From the NCBI GenBank assembly GCA_028292265.1, contig JAQGMR010000013.1, forward strand, positions 1 through 64,000: a DNA stretch of 64,000 bases, read 5' to 3'. Positions 8,556 to 17,072 of this stretch are shown here, piece by piece; position 1 is the stretch's first letter, and every line of letters starts with the position of its first letter. This DNA is from Herminiimonas sp. (GTDB taxonomy: Bacteria > Pseudomonadota > Gammaproteobacteria > Burkholderiales > Burkholderiaceae_D). A model generated the notes under the pieces. That model was not told the DNA's origin. It made no database searches and saw only the letters and a program-made list of their open reading frames with translations. Made by a program: the position numbers and the translations under genes.

Positions 8556-9650
8556 TTAAAGCCTGAATCGCGCTGCCAGTGCCGGCCGCTCTTTGCGGCG
8601 CCACATCGTCCGCCACGTCCGCAACAAGCGGCACGCTGTTCGCCACGGAAGCGAAGTGTCGTGCTCCAGTTTTCCAAGCACGGTACGGTTCGTCTCAAGC
8701 AGCTTCCCAATGTAAAGATTGCGGACCGCATCCGGTGCGTCCATCACGGCGTGTTGCCAGCTGCGGTACCTCACCACGTGGTACAAGGGCCTGTATTCTC
8801 CGAGCAGCGCGCCCTTGTATGCGGCCGGTCCGGCCATTAGATGAAAGCGCTTCGCTCCACGCTTAATGAAGTCGCAGATTGTGAGGTAACAGCAGAGGGT
8901 TCCGAGTCGGTCTTCGTTATAGAGTGGATCGTGCGCAAGTACACGGGATATCACGTCGTGGCCAACACATACGACGATGGAGCCGGCGCGTATCGCCCCG
9001 TCGATCGTCACGATGCCGACCTCGCCAGAAACGCGCACTAGCTGAATCAACTTCGAGACCTCGGATTCGTCCAACATCGGGACAACGTTCTTCTCGTGCA
9101 TTCTTGCTGCATTAAGCCGAACGATCTCACGTATCTGCCATTCTTCTACCATGGCGCCCGTGACAACTCGGTGAGAAAACGAAGGATGATTTCGCTCCAG
9201 TCGATTCAGGTGACGTCGAATGTTTTTTCTTGTCGCCGCCCCAAGCCGCTTCGCATATTCTTCTGCCGAGCCCGGCAGTTGAATAACAAAATCCTCGCTG
9301 CAGAAAGCGCGATAGCCGGGAAATCGTGGCCGGTCAGTGGCAACTTCTACTGCATGAAAGACGACAGATGAAATGGACCGTGTGGAGAACATGTGCGCGA
9401 CGAATAATTCGACGTCCTCTCCACGCAGAATCGCGCACTCGTTGATGACCCGAAGCTTTCCCGCCGTACAACGGTAAATGAATACTGAGGAAATCAGATC
9501 GTTCTGGTAAATGACGGCAGCGTTGAGTTCGCATGTCCCTTCGTGCGCCATGATCCAGGGAAGCGAGCAATACATGCTTCCGTAAAGTTCGTTTAGTGAC
9601 GACCAAATCCATGCCGGTAAAGAGTCCTCGAGCAGTGCCACGCGATTCAT
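8556..9650 (-). CDS. GNAT/FemAB-like acyltransferase
   Basis: A 364-residue protein resembling the large GNAT/FemAB-like family (CelD/BcsL type) found in polysaccharide and exosortase loci. The central part reads AAATRKNIRRHLNRLER, usual before the acceptor fold, and the C-terminal half has GEVGIVTIDGAIRAGSIVV and DYNED-like DPLYNEDRLGTLCCY followed by GAKRFHLMAGPAAYK. AGGAAA lies just before the ATG at 9650. No carbohydrate gene is adjacent, so the acceptor is unknown. Codon use looks less GC-rich than the neighbours, which could indicate transfer. Confidence 0.65.
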   Translation of the reverse strand: MNRVALLEDSLPAWIWSSLNELYGSMYCSLPWIMAHEGTCELNAAVIYQNDLISSVFIYRCTAGKLRVINECAILRGEDVELFVAHMFSTRSISSVVFHAVEVATDRPRFPGYRAFCSEDFVIQLPGSAEEYAKRLGAATRKNIRRHLNRLERNHPSFSHRVVTGAMVEEWQIREIVRLNAARMHEKNVVPMLDESEVSKLIQLVRVSGEVGIVTIDGAIRAGSIVVCVGHDVISRVLAHDPLYNEDRLGTLCCYLTICDFIKRGAKRFHLMAGPAAYKGALLGEYRPLYHVVRYRSWQHAVMDAPDAVRNLYIGKLLETNRTVLGKLEHDTSLPWRTACRLLRTWRTMWRRKERPALAARFRL

Positions 9651-9873
9651 TTGTTTCCTGAAATTTGAGCCAGTTTTTGGTCGAAACGATGTGACAGAGC
9701 ACCCGAGATGCGGTTCCCTTCGACGTGGTTCGTATTCAGCGCAGAGGCACCGTATCCGAGCCGGGAGTTCTGGAGCCGTTGCCGTTTTTGGCGCGATATT
9801 TGCATGCCAATTTCGCGCGTCGCCTCAGTCGAACGCAATTGATGCCACCCACGAATCAGCCAAAGGACCGAAC

Positions 9874-10053
9874 ATGTGGATCCTGCTCTTGCTACCCTTC
9901 ATCGGCTTGTTGTGGATTCCTTTCTACAACCATGAGCTGCCAAGCCTTTTCGGGTTTCCCTTTTTCTACTGGTACCAGCTGGCCTGGGTGCCAATCACTT
10001 CGTTGCTGGTCTGGATCGTGTATCGCCACGGCGTGAGGAAGGGAGTTGAGTGA
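9874..10053 (+). CDS. DUF3311 small membrane protein
   Basis: A 59-residue protein with two hydrophobic segments (WILLLLPFIGLLWIPFY and YQLAWVPITSLLVWIVY) ending in basic residues. DUF3311 proteins are typically encoded directly before a sodium:solute symporter, as here, and are regarded as accessory subunits of it. AAAGGA at 9862-9867 precedes the ATG at 9874. The TGA stop shares one base with the transporter ATG, indicating translational coupling. Confidence 0.85.
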   Translation: MWILLLLPFIGLLWIPFYNHELPSLFGFPFFYWYQLAWVPITSLLVWIVYRHGVRKGVE

Positions 10054-11567
10054 TGGGCTCTCAAATTAACTGGACCGCCTTTGCCGTCTTCCTGTTCTTC
10101 TTTGTGCTGGTAACGGTCATGGGCTTTGCCGCTTCCCGCTGGCAAAGAGGCGGGCCTGGTCACAAGGGCGACCACCTCGACGAGTGGGGCTTGGGCGGCC
10201 GGAACTTCGGCACCTGGATTACCTGGTTCCTTGTCGGTGGGGATTTCTATACCGCGTACACCGTGATCGCAGTTCCGGCCCTGGTCTATGCGTCAGGCGC
10301 CTACGGATTTTTCGCGTTGCCCTATACGATCCTGGTCTACCCGATCGTCTTTGTCATCATGCCGAAACTGTGGCACGCGGCGCATCGCGCCGGCCATGTA
10401 ACAGCGGCCGATGTGGTGTATGGGCGCTACAATTCGCGCCCTCTCGAGTTCGCGATTGCTATCACTGGCGTCCTCGCCACGATGCCCTACATTGCGCTCC
10501 AGCTGGTCGGCATGGAAGTGGTCATCAAGGCCCTTGGGCTTTCCGGCGAATTGCCGCTGGCTGCGGCGTTCGTGATCCTTGCCCTGTACACCTACTCGGC
10601 CGGGCTACGGGCGCCCGCCCTCATTGCGTTTGTAAAAGACCTGATGATCTACATCGTCGTGCTGGTCGCGGTGGTGCTGGTGCCGATAAAGCTGGGCGGC
10701 TACGGTGCGGTATTCAGTTCGGCGCAGGAGGCATTCGCCGCCAAGGGTGGTGCCACGGGTCTGACTCTGAAGCCGGAGCAGATGCTGCCCTTCGCCACAC
10801 TCGCCCTCGGGTCTGCCCTGGCGGCGTTCATGTATCCACACACACTTACCGGTATCTTCGCGGCACGCAGCGCCGACACGATTCGCAAGAACGCGGTGTT
10901 TCTGCCGGCCTATACAGTTTTGCTTGGCCTCATCGCACTACTGGGCTTGATGGCGCATGGCGCCAAGCTCACCCTCAAGAACAACAACGATGCGGTCCCG
11001 GCCCTGTTCAATGCCCTATTTCCGAGCTGGTTCAGCGGCTTCGCGTTTGCGGCCATTGCCATTGGCGCCTTGGTGCCAGCAGCCGTCATGTCGATCGGCG
11101 CTTCGAATTTGTTTACCCGCAATTTCTGGAAGCCCTATGTCAATCCGGACATCACGCCGGCGGGCGAGCAAAAGGTCGCGAAGATCGTTTCGCTGGTAGT
11201 GAAAGTCGGCGCGCTGATCTTCATCTTGTTCCTGCCGACAAAGTTCTCTATCGACATGCAACTGCTCGGCGGCGTGTGGATACTCCAGACTTTTCCCTCG
11301 GTCGTGTTTGGGCTCTTCGGGCGCTGGTTCCGCGCGCCGGCGTTACTGGCGGGGTGGGCCGTCGGACTGGTCGGCGGAAGCTGGTTGGCAATCGCCGACG
11401 GCATCAAGCCGGTCCATGCGGTCGTGCTCGGCGGAACGAGCTATTCTATCTACACCGGACTGCTGGCATTGGCAGCTAATGTGGTGGTTGCTGTAGTGCT
11501 GCAAGCGGTCCTTGGAGAGCGCGGCGCTGGCAAGCTGGAGCCGGTGTCAAAACGCGCGCCGGGGTAG
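10053..11567 (+). CDS. Sodium:solute symporter (MctP-like monocarboxylate permease)
   Basis: A 504-residue inner-membrane transporter of the SSS family with about 13 hydrophobic segments. The early segment GLGGRNFGTWITWFLVGGDF and the PALIAFVKDLMIYIVV region are characteristic of the monocarboxylate (lactate/pyruvate/acetate type) branch paired with DUF3311. The ATG at 10053 follows a GGGAG site; an in-frame GTG one codon earlier is the alternative start. The substrate is inferred from family and pairing, not from local genes. Confidence 0.85.
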   Translation: MGSQINWTAFAVFLFFFVLVTVMGFAASRWQRGGPGHKGDHLDEWGLGGRNFGTWITWFLVGGDFYTAYTVIAVPALVYASGAYGFFALPYTILVYPIVFVIMPKLWHAAHRAGHVTAADVVYGRYNSRPLEFAIAITGVLATMPYIALQLVGMEVVIKALGLSGELPLAAAFVILALYTYSAGLRAPALIAFVKDLMIYIVVLVAVVLVPIKLGGYGAVFSSAQEAFAAKGGATGLTLKPEQMLPFATLALGSALAAFMYPHTLTGIFAARSADTIRKNAVFLPAYTVLLGLIALLGLMAHGAKLTLKNNNDAVPALFNALFPSWFSGFAFAAIAIGALVPAAVMSIGASNLFTRNFWKPYVNPDITPAGEQKVAKIVSLVVKVGALIFILFLPTKFSIDMQLLGGVWILQTFPSVVFGLFGRWFRAPALLAGWAVGLVGGSWLAIADGIKPVHAVVLGGTSYSIYTGLLALAANVVVAVVLQAVLGERGAGKLEPVSKRAPG

Positions 11568-11873
11568 GACTGCGCGCATACCAAAATCATCCATCGAAAG
11601 CGCTGAGTCGGTTCTCCCGCTTCATTCAGATTGGCATCACTGGGCTGTTCCTCGTCCCTCCCTGCTCCCGATTGGCTACAAAGGGCAGGGCTACGCCGGC
11701 CGGAGCCACCTTTTTTCACTGCTCTACTCTGGCTGGACGCAACGTGCGTGCACTGCGGCGATGAACGTGGTTTGCTAGTTGATCCAAGTCGAAAGTTGAT
11801 CAAAAATTGCACACCAATCCATGTAACTCAACCTCAGGCTTTTTAAAGATTCGACGCGAACGGCACGGCAGCA
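11568..11873. other. Intergenic region after the symporter gene
   Basis: No gene is supported in these 306 bases. A GC-rich segment near 11689-11710 (GGCT...AGCC arms) is followed by TTTTTT at 11711-11716 and may be a weak terminator of the symporter operon. Confidence 0.4.
11689..11716 (+). terminator. Weak candidate intrinsic terminator
   Basis: GGCT/AGCC arms enclose a CCGGCCGG core and are followed by CC and six T residues. The stem is imperfect and lies about 120 bases past the symporter stop. Confidence 0.3.
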
Positions 11874-12613
11874 ATGCGATCCTTATCGGCAGAAGATGGC
11901 AGTGGCCTCATGGTCAACCACGCAGCCGAGGTATTGGCTGACGGTTCGCTTGATACTGTGCTTGACGGTGCGCAGGCTGGGCTGACCCAAGCGCCAGCTT
12001 TAACGTCGGAAGACGAGGCGCGCGCCGATCTTTTTACGCCTTGATCGCGCGCCTGCTGATCGCGCCTCCTGATGCGCAATTGCTGACCATTCTGGCTAGC
12101 GCCGATTCTCTGCCATCGATGCAAACCGATAATCCACTTGGTCTTGCTCGGGAAAAACTGGTGCTCACGGCCGGCATCATGGATATCCGTGCCATCGAAG
12201 AAGACTTTAACGCGCTGTTCATCAGTGTCGGCACTCCCAAAGGTCAATCCCTATTCCTCGCTCGATCTGAGCGGCTTCCTCCAGGAAAAGCCGCCGGTGG
12301 CATTGCGCACAGAGCTGGCGCAACTCGGCTTGGGTCGTGCTGCCGGCGTCGGCGAAACCGAAGATCACCTGGCAGCCCTGTGCGACACCATGCGGCTATT
12401 GATTACGGGCGGGACACCGAGCCAGCGCCATACCGTGCAGCGTCAAAAACTTTTTTTCGAAGAAATATCGCACCGAGGGCCGGTCGCTGTCTGGACGACA
12501 TCCGTTCAGCTGGCGACAATTTCTACCGGCAGGTCGCCGATTTTTGCAGAGTCTTTTTTTGCCATCGAAGCGCACGCGCACAGGCCGCGCCGGCGGCCGC
12601 GGCCGAGCCATAA
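11874..12613 (+). pseudogene. TorD-family chaperone remnant (formate dehydrogenase accessory), frameshifted
   Basis: TorD-type chaperones guide Tat-exported molybdoenzymes. Recognisable pieces lie in order but in different frames: LTSEDEARADLF (frame 3), then YALIARLLIAPPDAQLL to EEDFNALFISVGTP (frame 2), then KVNPYSSLDLSGFLQEKPP to ALCDTMRLLI (frame 3), then RCLDDIRSAGDNFYRQVADF (frame 2), then FFAIEAHAH (frame 3). The four shifts fall at or near homopolymers, at about 12031 (T run), 12240 (A run), 12450 and 12555 (T runs). No single frame yields the protein. It is followed by a damaged formate dehydrogenase gamma gene, which supports the assignment. Confidence 0.8.
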
Positions 12614-12627
12614 GGAAGAGGAGCGAT

Positions 12628-13134
12628 ATGACAGCGATTTTCCGGTGACGCTTTTCGATGCTCATGCTGGTGGCTATGCTGGCCGCCTTGCTGCCCTCAG
12701 TTTGTTTCGCCGCCGTGCCGAACAAGGATGCCGTGCCGGCGTATGCCGAAGAGCAAGCGATTTTCCAAACGGAAAAGGGTGTGCCGGACGGCAGCTGGAG
12801 TTCGCCTGAATCCGGCAAGGTGCATATCGACCGCCACTACCTGGGCCAATATGGCGCCACTGAAGGCACCGTGATTCTGCAACGCGGCGGCAACACGTGG
12901 CGCAAGTTGCGCGACGGCCCGATTGCCACCCTCAGCAGCGTCTTGCTACTGGCGGTGCCGCTATTGATTTTCGGTTTTTACAACTGGTCGGCCCGGCCCG
13001 GCTTGAACACGCCGAATCCGGCCGGCAGATCCGCCGATGGCGTCGCCATGCCGGGCGAAATTCACGTATGGCTGTCACGTTACCTGCTAGAGCACTATCA
13101 GCCACGTGCGCGCGGTGGTCGGCAGCACGGATAG
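12628..13134 (+). pseudogene. Formate dehydrogenase gamma (cytochrome b) subunit, interrupted and truncated
   Basis: The gamma subunit anchors periplasmic formate dehydrogenase and passes electrons to quinone. The sequence matches the betaproteobacterial N-terminal extension: signal segment MLMLVAMLAALLPSVCFA, then PAYAEEQAIFQTEKGVP, VHIDRHYLGQYGATEG and VILQRGGNTWRKLRDGPIA, then the first membrane helix. The likely original start is the ATG at 12628 with a strong AGGAAGAGGAG site, but codon 7 is TGA (12646), probably once CGA. An in-frame ATG at 12658 could restart. The frame ends at 13134 after about 158 residues, losing the remaining helices and heme ligands. Alpha and beta subunit genes are absent. 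Confidence 0.8.
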
Positions 13135-13405
13135 ATGACACCAATCTTCTGCATAAATGGCACTCCACACCAATGGATGCGTCATGGGTGAAGGGTGTTT
13201 TTGCACCGCTGGGCGCGGTCGAATAATGCTGGTCGCGACGGAAAACTAATCAAGACTGGTGATGGTCAGTTCAATGTCTGCGCATAGCTGCCAGCTACCG
13301 AGTTACCGTGGATGACAGCAAATGAGGTCGGACGCCGCCAGCCTGACGGCAATGACGGCGCGACCAGCTCGGATTAAAGGGCTCCGTCTTTGGACGGCGA
13401 ACAGA

Positions 13406-14362
13406 TCAACGGAACTGCCAGGCTTTCACGTAGTTGATGGTGAATGAATTCGATGCGCCGGTGGGCGTTGACCCGTCCGGCGAGCCGCTTGCGCTGCCGA
13501 ACCACAGATCCAGAATGATGTGCATCGGCCCTGTGAGCGAAGCGTCGACGGCGTAGCGCTCGACGCCGTCGAAGAAGAAGGTGATGCGATTCGGCTCCCA
13601 TTTCACGCCATATTTGTGGAAGCCCTCAGCGAGGTCCGGCGTGGCGATCTTTCCGTAGCCTGCCCGACTGTCGGCGTCATTCCAGACCACCGGTGCGTAC
13701 ATTGTTGCCGACTGAATGCCGTCAGCGCCTGGCGCGGACCATGGGGCTTCGCCACTGGCATACGCTTCCAGGATGTCGATTTCGGGCCGCTTTTCACCTG
13801 TCTGATTGATGAGCCAGAACGCAGGCCAAACACCTTTCCCTTTTGGCAGTTTGGCTTCGATCTCGAAGTAGCCGTATTGCTGCGAAAAATGGCCTTCCGT
13901 ATCAATCGTACGGTCGAAGTGGTTGCCGTCTGCACCGCGCTCCGGCCAGATCTGCAAGGCGCCGTCGCTCGTTTGATAGTTATTCGTGGCGTTCACGCCG
14001 CCAGTGCGCCCCGTGTTCCACACGCGCGTGTCGAGCGGTGCGTCGAAGCTTTCATTGAACGTCAACCGGTAGGTAGCGGCATCCTGTCCAGCGGGGGCGT
14101 CCGCTACCGTCGAGGTGCCGCTGGCGGAAGTAACGACTTCAGCGAGGTACTGGTTGCCGACCGGTTTCGTTGCCAGCGCGGGTAGCTGGTGGCCCAGACT
14201 CATGGTGGCCGCGAGTTGACCACTGGGAAGGCCGCTGCTGTTCGTGCTGCCGACACTGGATGCGGTACCGGAGTCACTACTGCCACCGCCACAAGCGGTG
14301 AGAAACATTGCGGCTACGGTGAGAGAAACTACGGTCTTGCTTGCACGAAGGGGATTTTTCAT
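13406..14362 (-). CDS. Glycoside hydrolase family 16 lipoprotein (beta-glucanase-like)
   Basis: A 318-residue exported protein. The signal peptide ends in the lipobox LTAC followed by GGGSSDSGTASS, a flexible Ser/Gly linker. The GH16 domain spans about residues 95-318 with GYFEIEAKLPKGKGVWPAFWL, the catalytic EIDILE motif (E-x-D-x-x-E) and the closing INYVKAWQF strand. Such enzymes cleave beta-1,3/1,4-glucans or galactans; here it would act at the cell surface or in the periplasm. The ATG at 14362 is chosen, with AAAGGA about 12 bases upstream; a TTG three codons earlier is an alternative. Confidence 0.85.
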   Translation of the reverse strand: MKNPLRASKTVVSLTVAAMFLTACGGGSSDSGTASSVGSTNSSGLPSGQLAATMSLGHQLPALATKPVGNQYLAEVVTSASGTSTVADAPAGQDAATYRLTFNESFDAPLDTRVWNTGRTGGVNATNNYQTSDGALQIWPERGADGNHFDRTIDTEGHFSQQYGYFEIEAKLPKGKGVWPAFWLINQTGEKRPEIDILEAYASGEAPWSAPGADGIQSATMYAPVVWNDADSRAGYGKIATPDLAEGFHKYGVKWEPNRITFFFDGVERYAVDASLTGPMHIILDLWFGSASGSPDGSTPTGASNSFTINYVKAWQFR

Positions 14363-14401
14363 CGGAACCAATTTCCTTTTGTAAACGACGCAGTTCGATG
14401 G

Positions 14402-14434
14402 TCGTTACAAAGCGCGGTTCTTTATCGTTACAAA
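14402..14434. promoter_or_regulatory. 10-bp direct repeat upstream of the GH16 gene
   Basis: TCGTTACAAA occurs at 14402-14411 and again at 14425-14434, 23 bases apart (about two helical turns), 40-72 bases before the GH16 start. This is a plausible activator or repressor site. Confidence 0.35.
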
Positions 14435-14725
14435 TTTCTTATCTGTAATCCAGTGCCGTCTGGACCGATTTCACTCTTCTGCAGAGCAGGTAAAGTGACG
14501 CTGCATCTCGGAAATTCTTGTTAAACTTGCGACCAAATAAGCTGCGACGGGTGCGCGTCCTGCACTGTGTTCAGCCGCCGCGTGATCCCGAAATTGCCGT
14601 CCCATGTCGTGGTCTTCCGCTGCCCGTCGGGTAACCTGCAGACTTGCGACGCCGCCGATTGCTACACCCCTCCAATAGAAGCTCGCTGGGTTTGCTCCCC
14701 CGGAGCGCCCCTGAAGAAATCGAAT

Positions 14726-15766
14726 ATGCGACCTCCCTTGATCATCGATTGCCACGGCCACTACACCACCGCCCCCAAAGCACTGGAAGATTGGCGCAAT
14801 CGCCAGATTGCGAACATCGGCACACCCGCGCTCGGCCCGAAAGCTTCGGAGCTCAAGATCAGCGACGACGAACTGCGAGAGTCCATCGAGACCAACCAGC
14901 TGCGGTTGATGAACCAGCGCGGTCTGGACCTGACCATCTTCTCGCCACGCGCCAGCTTCATGGCGCACCATATCGGCGACTTCAACACCAGCGCAACGTG
15001 GGCCGCGATCTGCAACGAGTTGTGTCACCGAATATCCCAACTGTTCCCGGATCGTTTCATTGGGGCGGCGATGCTGCCGCAGTCGCCGGACGTGGACCCG
15101 CGGAGCTGCATTCCCGAGCTTGAGAAGTGCGTGAAGGAGTACGGTTTTGTCGGCATCAACCTCAATCCCGACCCATCTGGCGGACACTGGACTTCGCCCC
15201 CGCTATCAGACCGCTACTGGTACCCCATTTACGAGAAGATGGTGGAGCACGAGATTCCGGCGATGATCCATGTCAGCACCAGCTGCAACGTTTGCTTCCA
15301 TACCACGGGTGCGCATTACCTGAATGCCGATACCACCGCTTTCATGCAGTGCCTGACCAGCGACCTGTTCAAGGACTTCCCGACGCTGAAATTCGTGATC
15401 CCGCACGGGGGCGGGGCGGTGCCCTATCACTGGGGCCGCTTCCGCGGATTGGCGCAGGAATTGAAAAAGCCGCTGTTGAAGGACCATCTGCTCAACAACA
15501 TCTTCTTCGACACGTGTGTGTATCACCAGCCAGGCATTGACCTGCTGACCAAGGTAATCCCTGTCCGTAATATATTGTTTGCCTCCGAGATGATCGGCGC
15601 GGTCCGGGGCATCGACCCGGAGACTGGCCACTACTATGACGATACGAAGCGCTATATCGAAGCATCAACCCAATTGAGCGCCGAAGAGCGTCACGATATT
15701 TATGAAGGCAACGCGCGGCGCGTCTTTCCGCGGCTGGACGCCGCTCTCACTAGCAAAGGGCGTTAG
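14726..15766 (+). CDS. ligJ: 4-oxalomesaconate hydratase (LigJ type)
   Basis: LigJ hydrates 4-oxalomesaconate to 4-carboxy-4-hydroxy-2-oxoadipate in the protocatechuate 4,5-cleavage pathway, as an amidohydrolase-superfamily metalloenzyme. The 346-residue product closely follows the Sphingobium-type protein as I know it: IIDCHGHYTTAPKALE (metal-binding HxH), TIFSPRASFMAHHIGDFN, GFVGINLNPDPSGGHWTSPP, IPHGGGAVPYHWGRFRGL and LFASEMIGAVRGIDP. The start at 14726 places HxH at residues 11-13; the longer frame upstream is not family-like and there is only a weak AAGAAA site. No other lig gene is in the window, but a Bug-type binding protein follows. Confidence 0.85.
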   Translation: MRPPLIIDCHGHYTTAPKALEDWRNRQIANIGTPALGPKASELKISDDELRESIETNQLRLMNQRGLDLTIFSPRASFMAHHIGDFNTSATWAAICNELCHRISQLFPDRFIGAAMLPQSPDVDPRSCIPELEKCVKEYGFVGINLNPDPSGGHWTSPPLSDRYWYPIYEKMVEHEIPAMIHVSTSCNVCFHTTGAHYLNADTTAFMQCLTSDLFKDFPTLKFVIPHGGGAVPYHWGRFRGLAQELKKPLLKDHLLNNIFFDTCVYHQPGIDLLTKVIPVRNILFASEMIGAVRGIDPETGHYYDDTKRYIEASTQLSAEERHDIYEGNARRVFPRLDAALTSKGR

Positions 15767-16016
15767 CAATGACCACTCCCTCGATGAATCGATATGGCGT
15801 GGTCCTGCCAAACATCGTGCGTACTGACGGATGCAAGTCAGCCTCTCGAAAATTCTGGTTGCGCCACCGCCCATAACGTGATGGCCCGATTACCTAAGCA
15901 ACTCGCCGGCTCACAACGCTGAATCGTTGCGCGCACACCGCCTCGAGGAGCATGGCATGCTGATCCGGCTTCTTGGCACTTCACATAAATCGCGAATTTT
16001 TATATATAGGAACGCC

Positions 16017-17012
16017 ATGTCAAATGTTGGACAAAAACTTGCTTCATTCGGGTGCCGCCTGGGCATCGCGACCATGGTCGCCGCGATCGCCGTTACGGCG
16101 ACCCAAGCGGAAGAGGCTTTCCCCAACAAACCGATCCACATCATCGTTCCCTACGCTGCAGGCGGCGCCGTCGACATCGTGACGCGGCTGGTGGGCCAGA
16201 AGATGGCAGAACGGCTCAAGCAGCCGGTAATTGTTGATAACCGTCCCGGCGCGGGCACCAATATCGGGATGGCCGCGGCAGCCAAATCTGAACCGGACGG
16301 ATACACCCTGCTCACGGCTTCGAATTCTCTCGCGGCAAACGGGGCGCTGTACAAGAACATGAATTTCAATCCGGCCAAGGACCTGATACCGATCGGCAAA
16401 ATCGGCTACGCGCCGCTGGTCGTGGTGGTGCCTCAGTCGTCTCCGTTCAAGACGCTGCCGGAGATGATCTCGTTCGGCAGGGCGAACCCCGATAGACTGA
16501 ACTACGCAAGTGCGGGCAACGGCAGTTCCGGCCACCTGGCAAGCGAACTGCTCAAAGGCGAAGGAAAATTCGGCGCATTGCATGTTCCCTACAAGGGTGG
16601 CGCGCCGGCTATCACCGATTTGCTGGGCGACAGGATTTCTTTCATGTCAATCAATCCCCTTGAAGTGATCTCGCACATCAAGGCTGGAAAGATGCGCGCC
16701 CTTGCAGTCATGGACAAGCAAACTACCGCGCTCCTTCCATCCGTGCCGACGGTCGGTTCACTTCACCTTGCCGGCAGCGAAGCGACGGTTTGGTGGGGAC
16801 TGATCGGCCCCAAAGGTATCCCTGCCGATGTGGTGGCCAAACTGAACGCTGCGTTGGATCAGAGTCTGAACGACCCTGCCGTCGAAAAGAAGTTGGCAGA
16901 GCTTGGCGCGGTGGCGACGCCAGGCAGCGCATCTGACTTCGGCAAGTTTGTCTCGGCAGAGACGGTCAAATGGACTGAGGTAATCAGGAGAGCCGACATT
17001 CGTGTCGACTAA
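16017..17012 (+). CDS. Bug/TctC-family periplasmic solute-binding protein
   Basis: A 331-residue binding protein of the tripartite tricarboxylate transporter type, exported by a signal peptide ending near ATQAEEA. Family features are FPNKPIHIIVPYAAGGAVD at the mature start, VDNRPGAGTNIG, LLTASNSLAANGALY and VPYKGGAPAITDLL. AGGAA at 16008-16012 supports the ATG at 16017. No membrane TctA/TctB genes are adjacent; orphan Bug proteins are common in Burkholderiales. Its position 250 bases after ligJ hints at an aromatic acid or related carboxylate as ligand, but this is only context. Confidence 0.9.
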   Translation: MSNVGQKLASFGCRLGIATMVAAIAVTATQAEEAFPNKPIHIIVPYAAGGAVDIVTRLVGQKMAERLKQPVIVDNRPGAGTNIGMAAAAKSEPDGYTLLTASNSLAANGALYKNMNFNPAKDLIPIGKIGYAPLVVVVPQSSPFKTLPEMISFGRANPDRLNYASAGNGSSGHLASELLKGEGKFGALHVPYKGGAPAITDLLGDRISFMSINPLEVISHIKAGKMRALAVMDKQTTALLPSVPTVGSLHLAGSEATVWWGLIGPKGIPADVVAKLNAALDQSLNDPAVEKKLAELGAVATPGSASDFGKFVSAETVKWTEVIRRADIRVD

Positions 17013-17072
17013 TTGCCTACAACGTCGAATCGGCATCCCGGACATCGAGGAAAAGCAGGCCGTCGGGTGAGG

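Noticed and set aside
10184..11479. A 431-codon frame overlapping the symporter gene on the same strand
   Set aside because: It is an out-of-frame shadow, Arg-rich and without family resemblance, whereas the symporter frame has clear membrane helices.
12897..13226. Plus-strand frame overlapping the formate dehydrogenase gamma remnant
   Set aside because: It is out of frame with the recognisable gamma-subunit segments and has no similarity I can see; it was also checked for a displaced gamma C-terminus without success.
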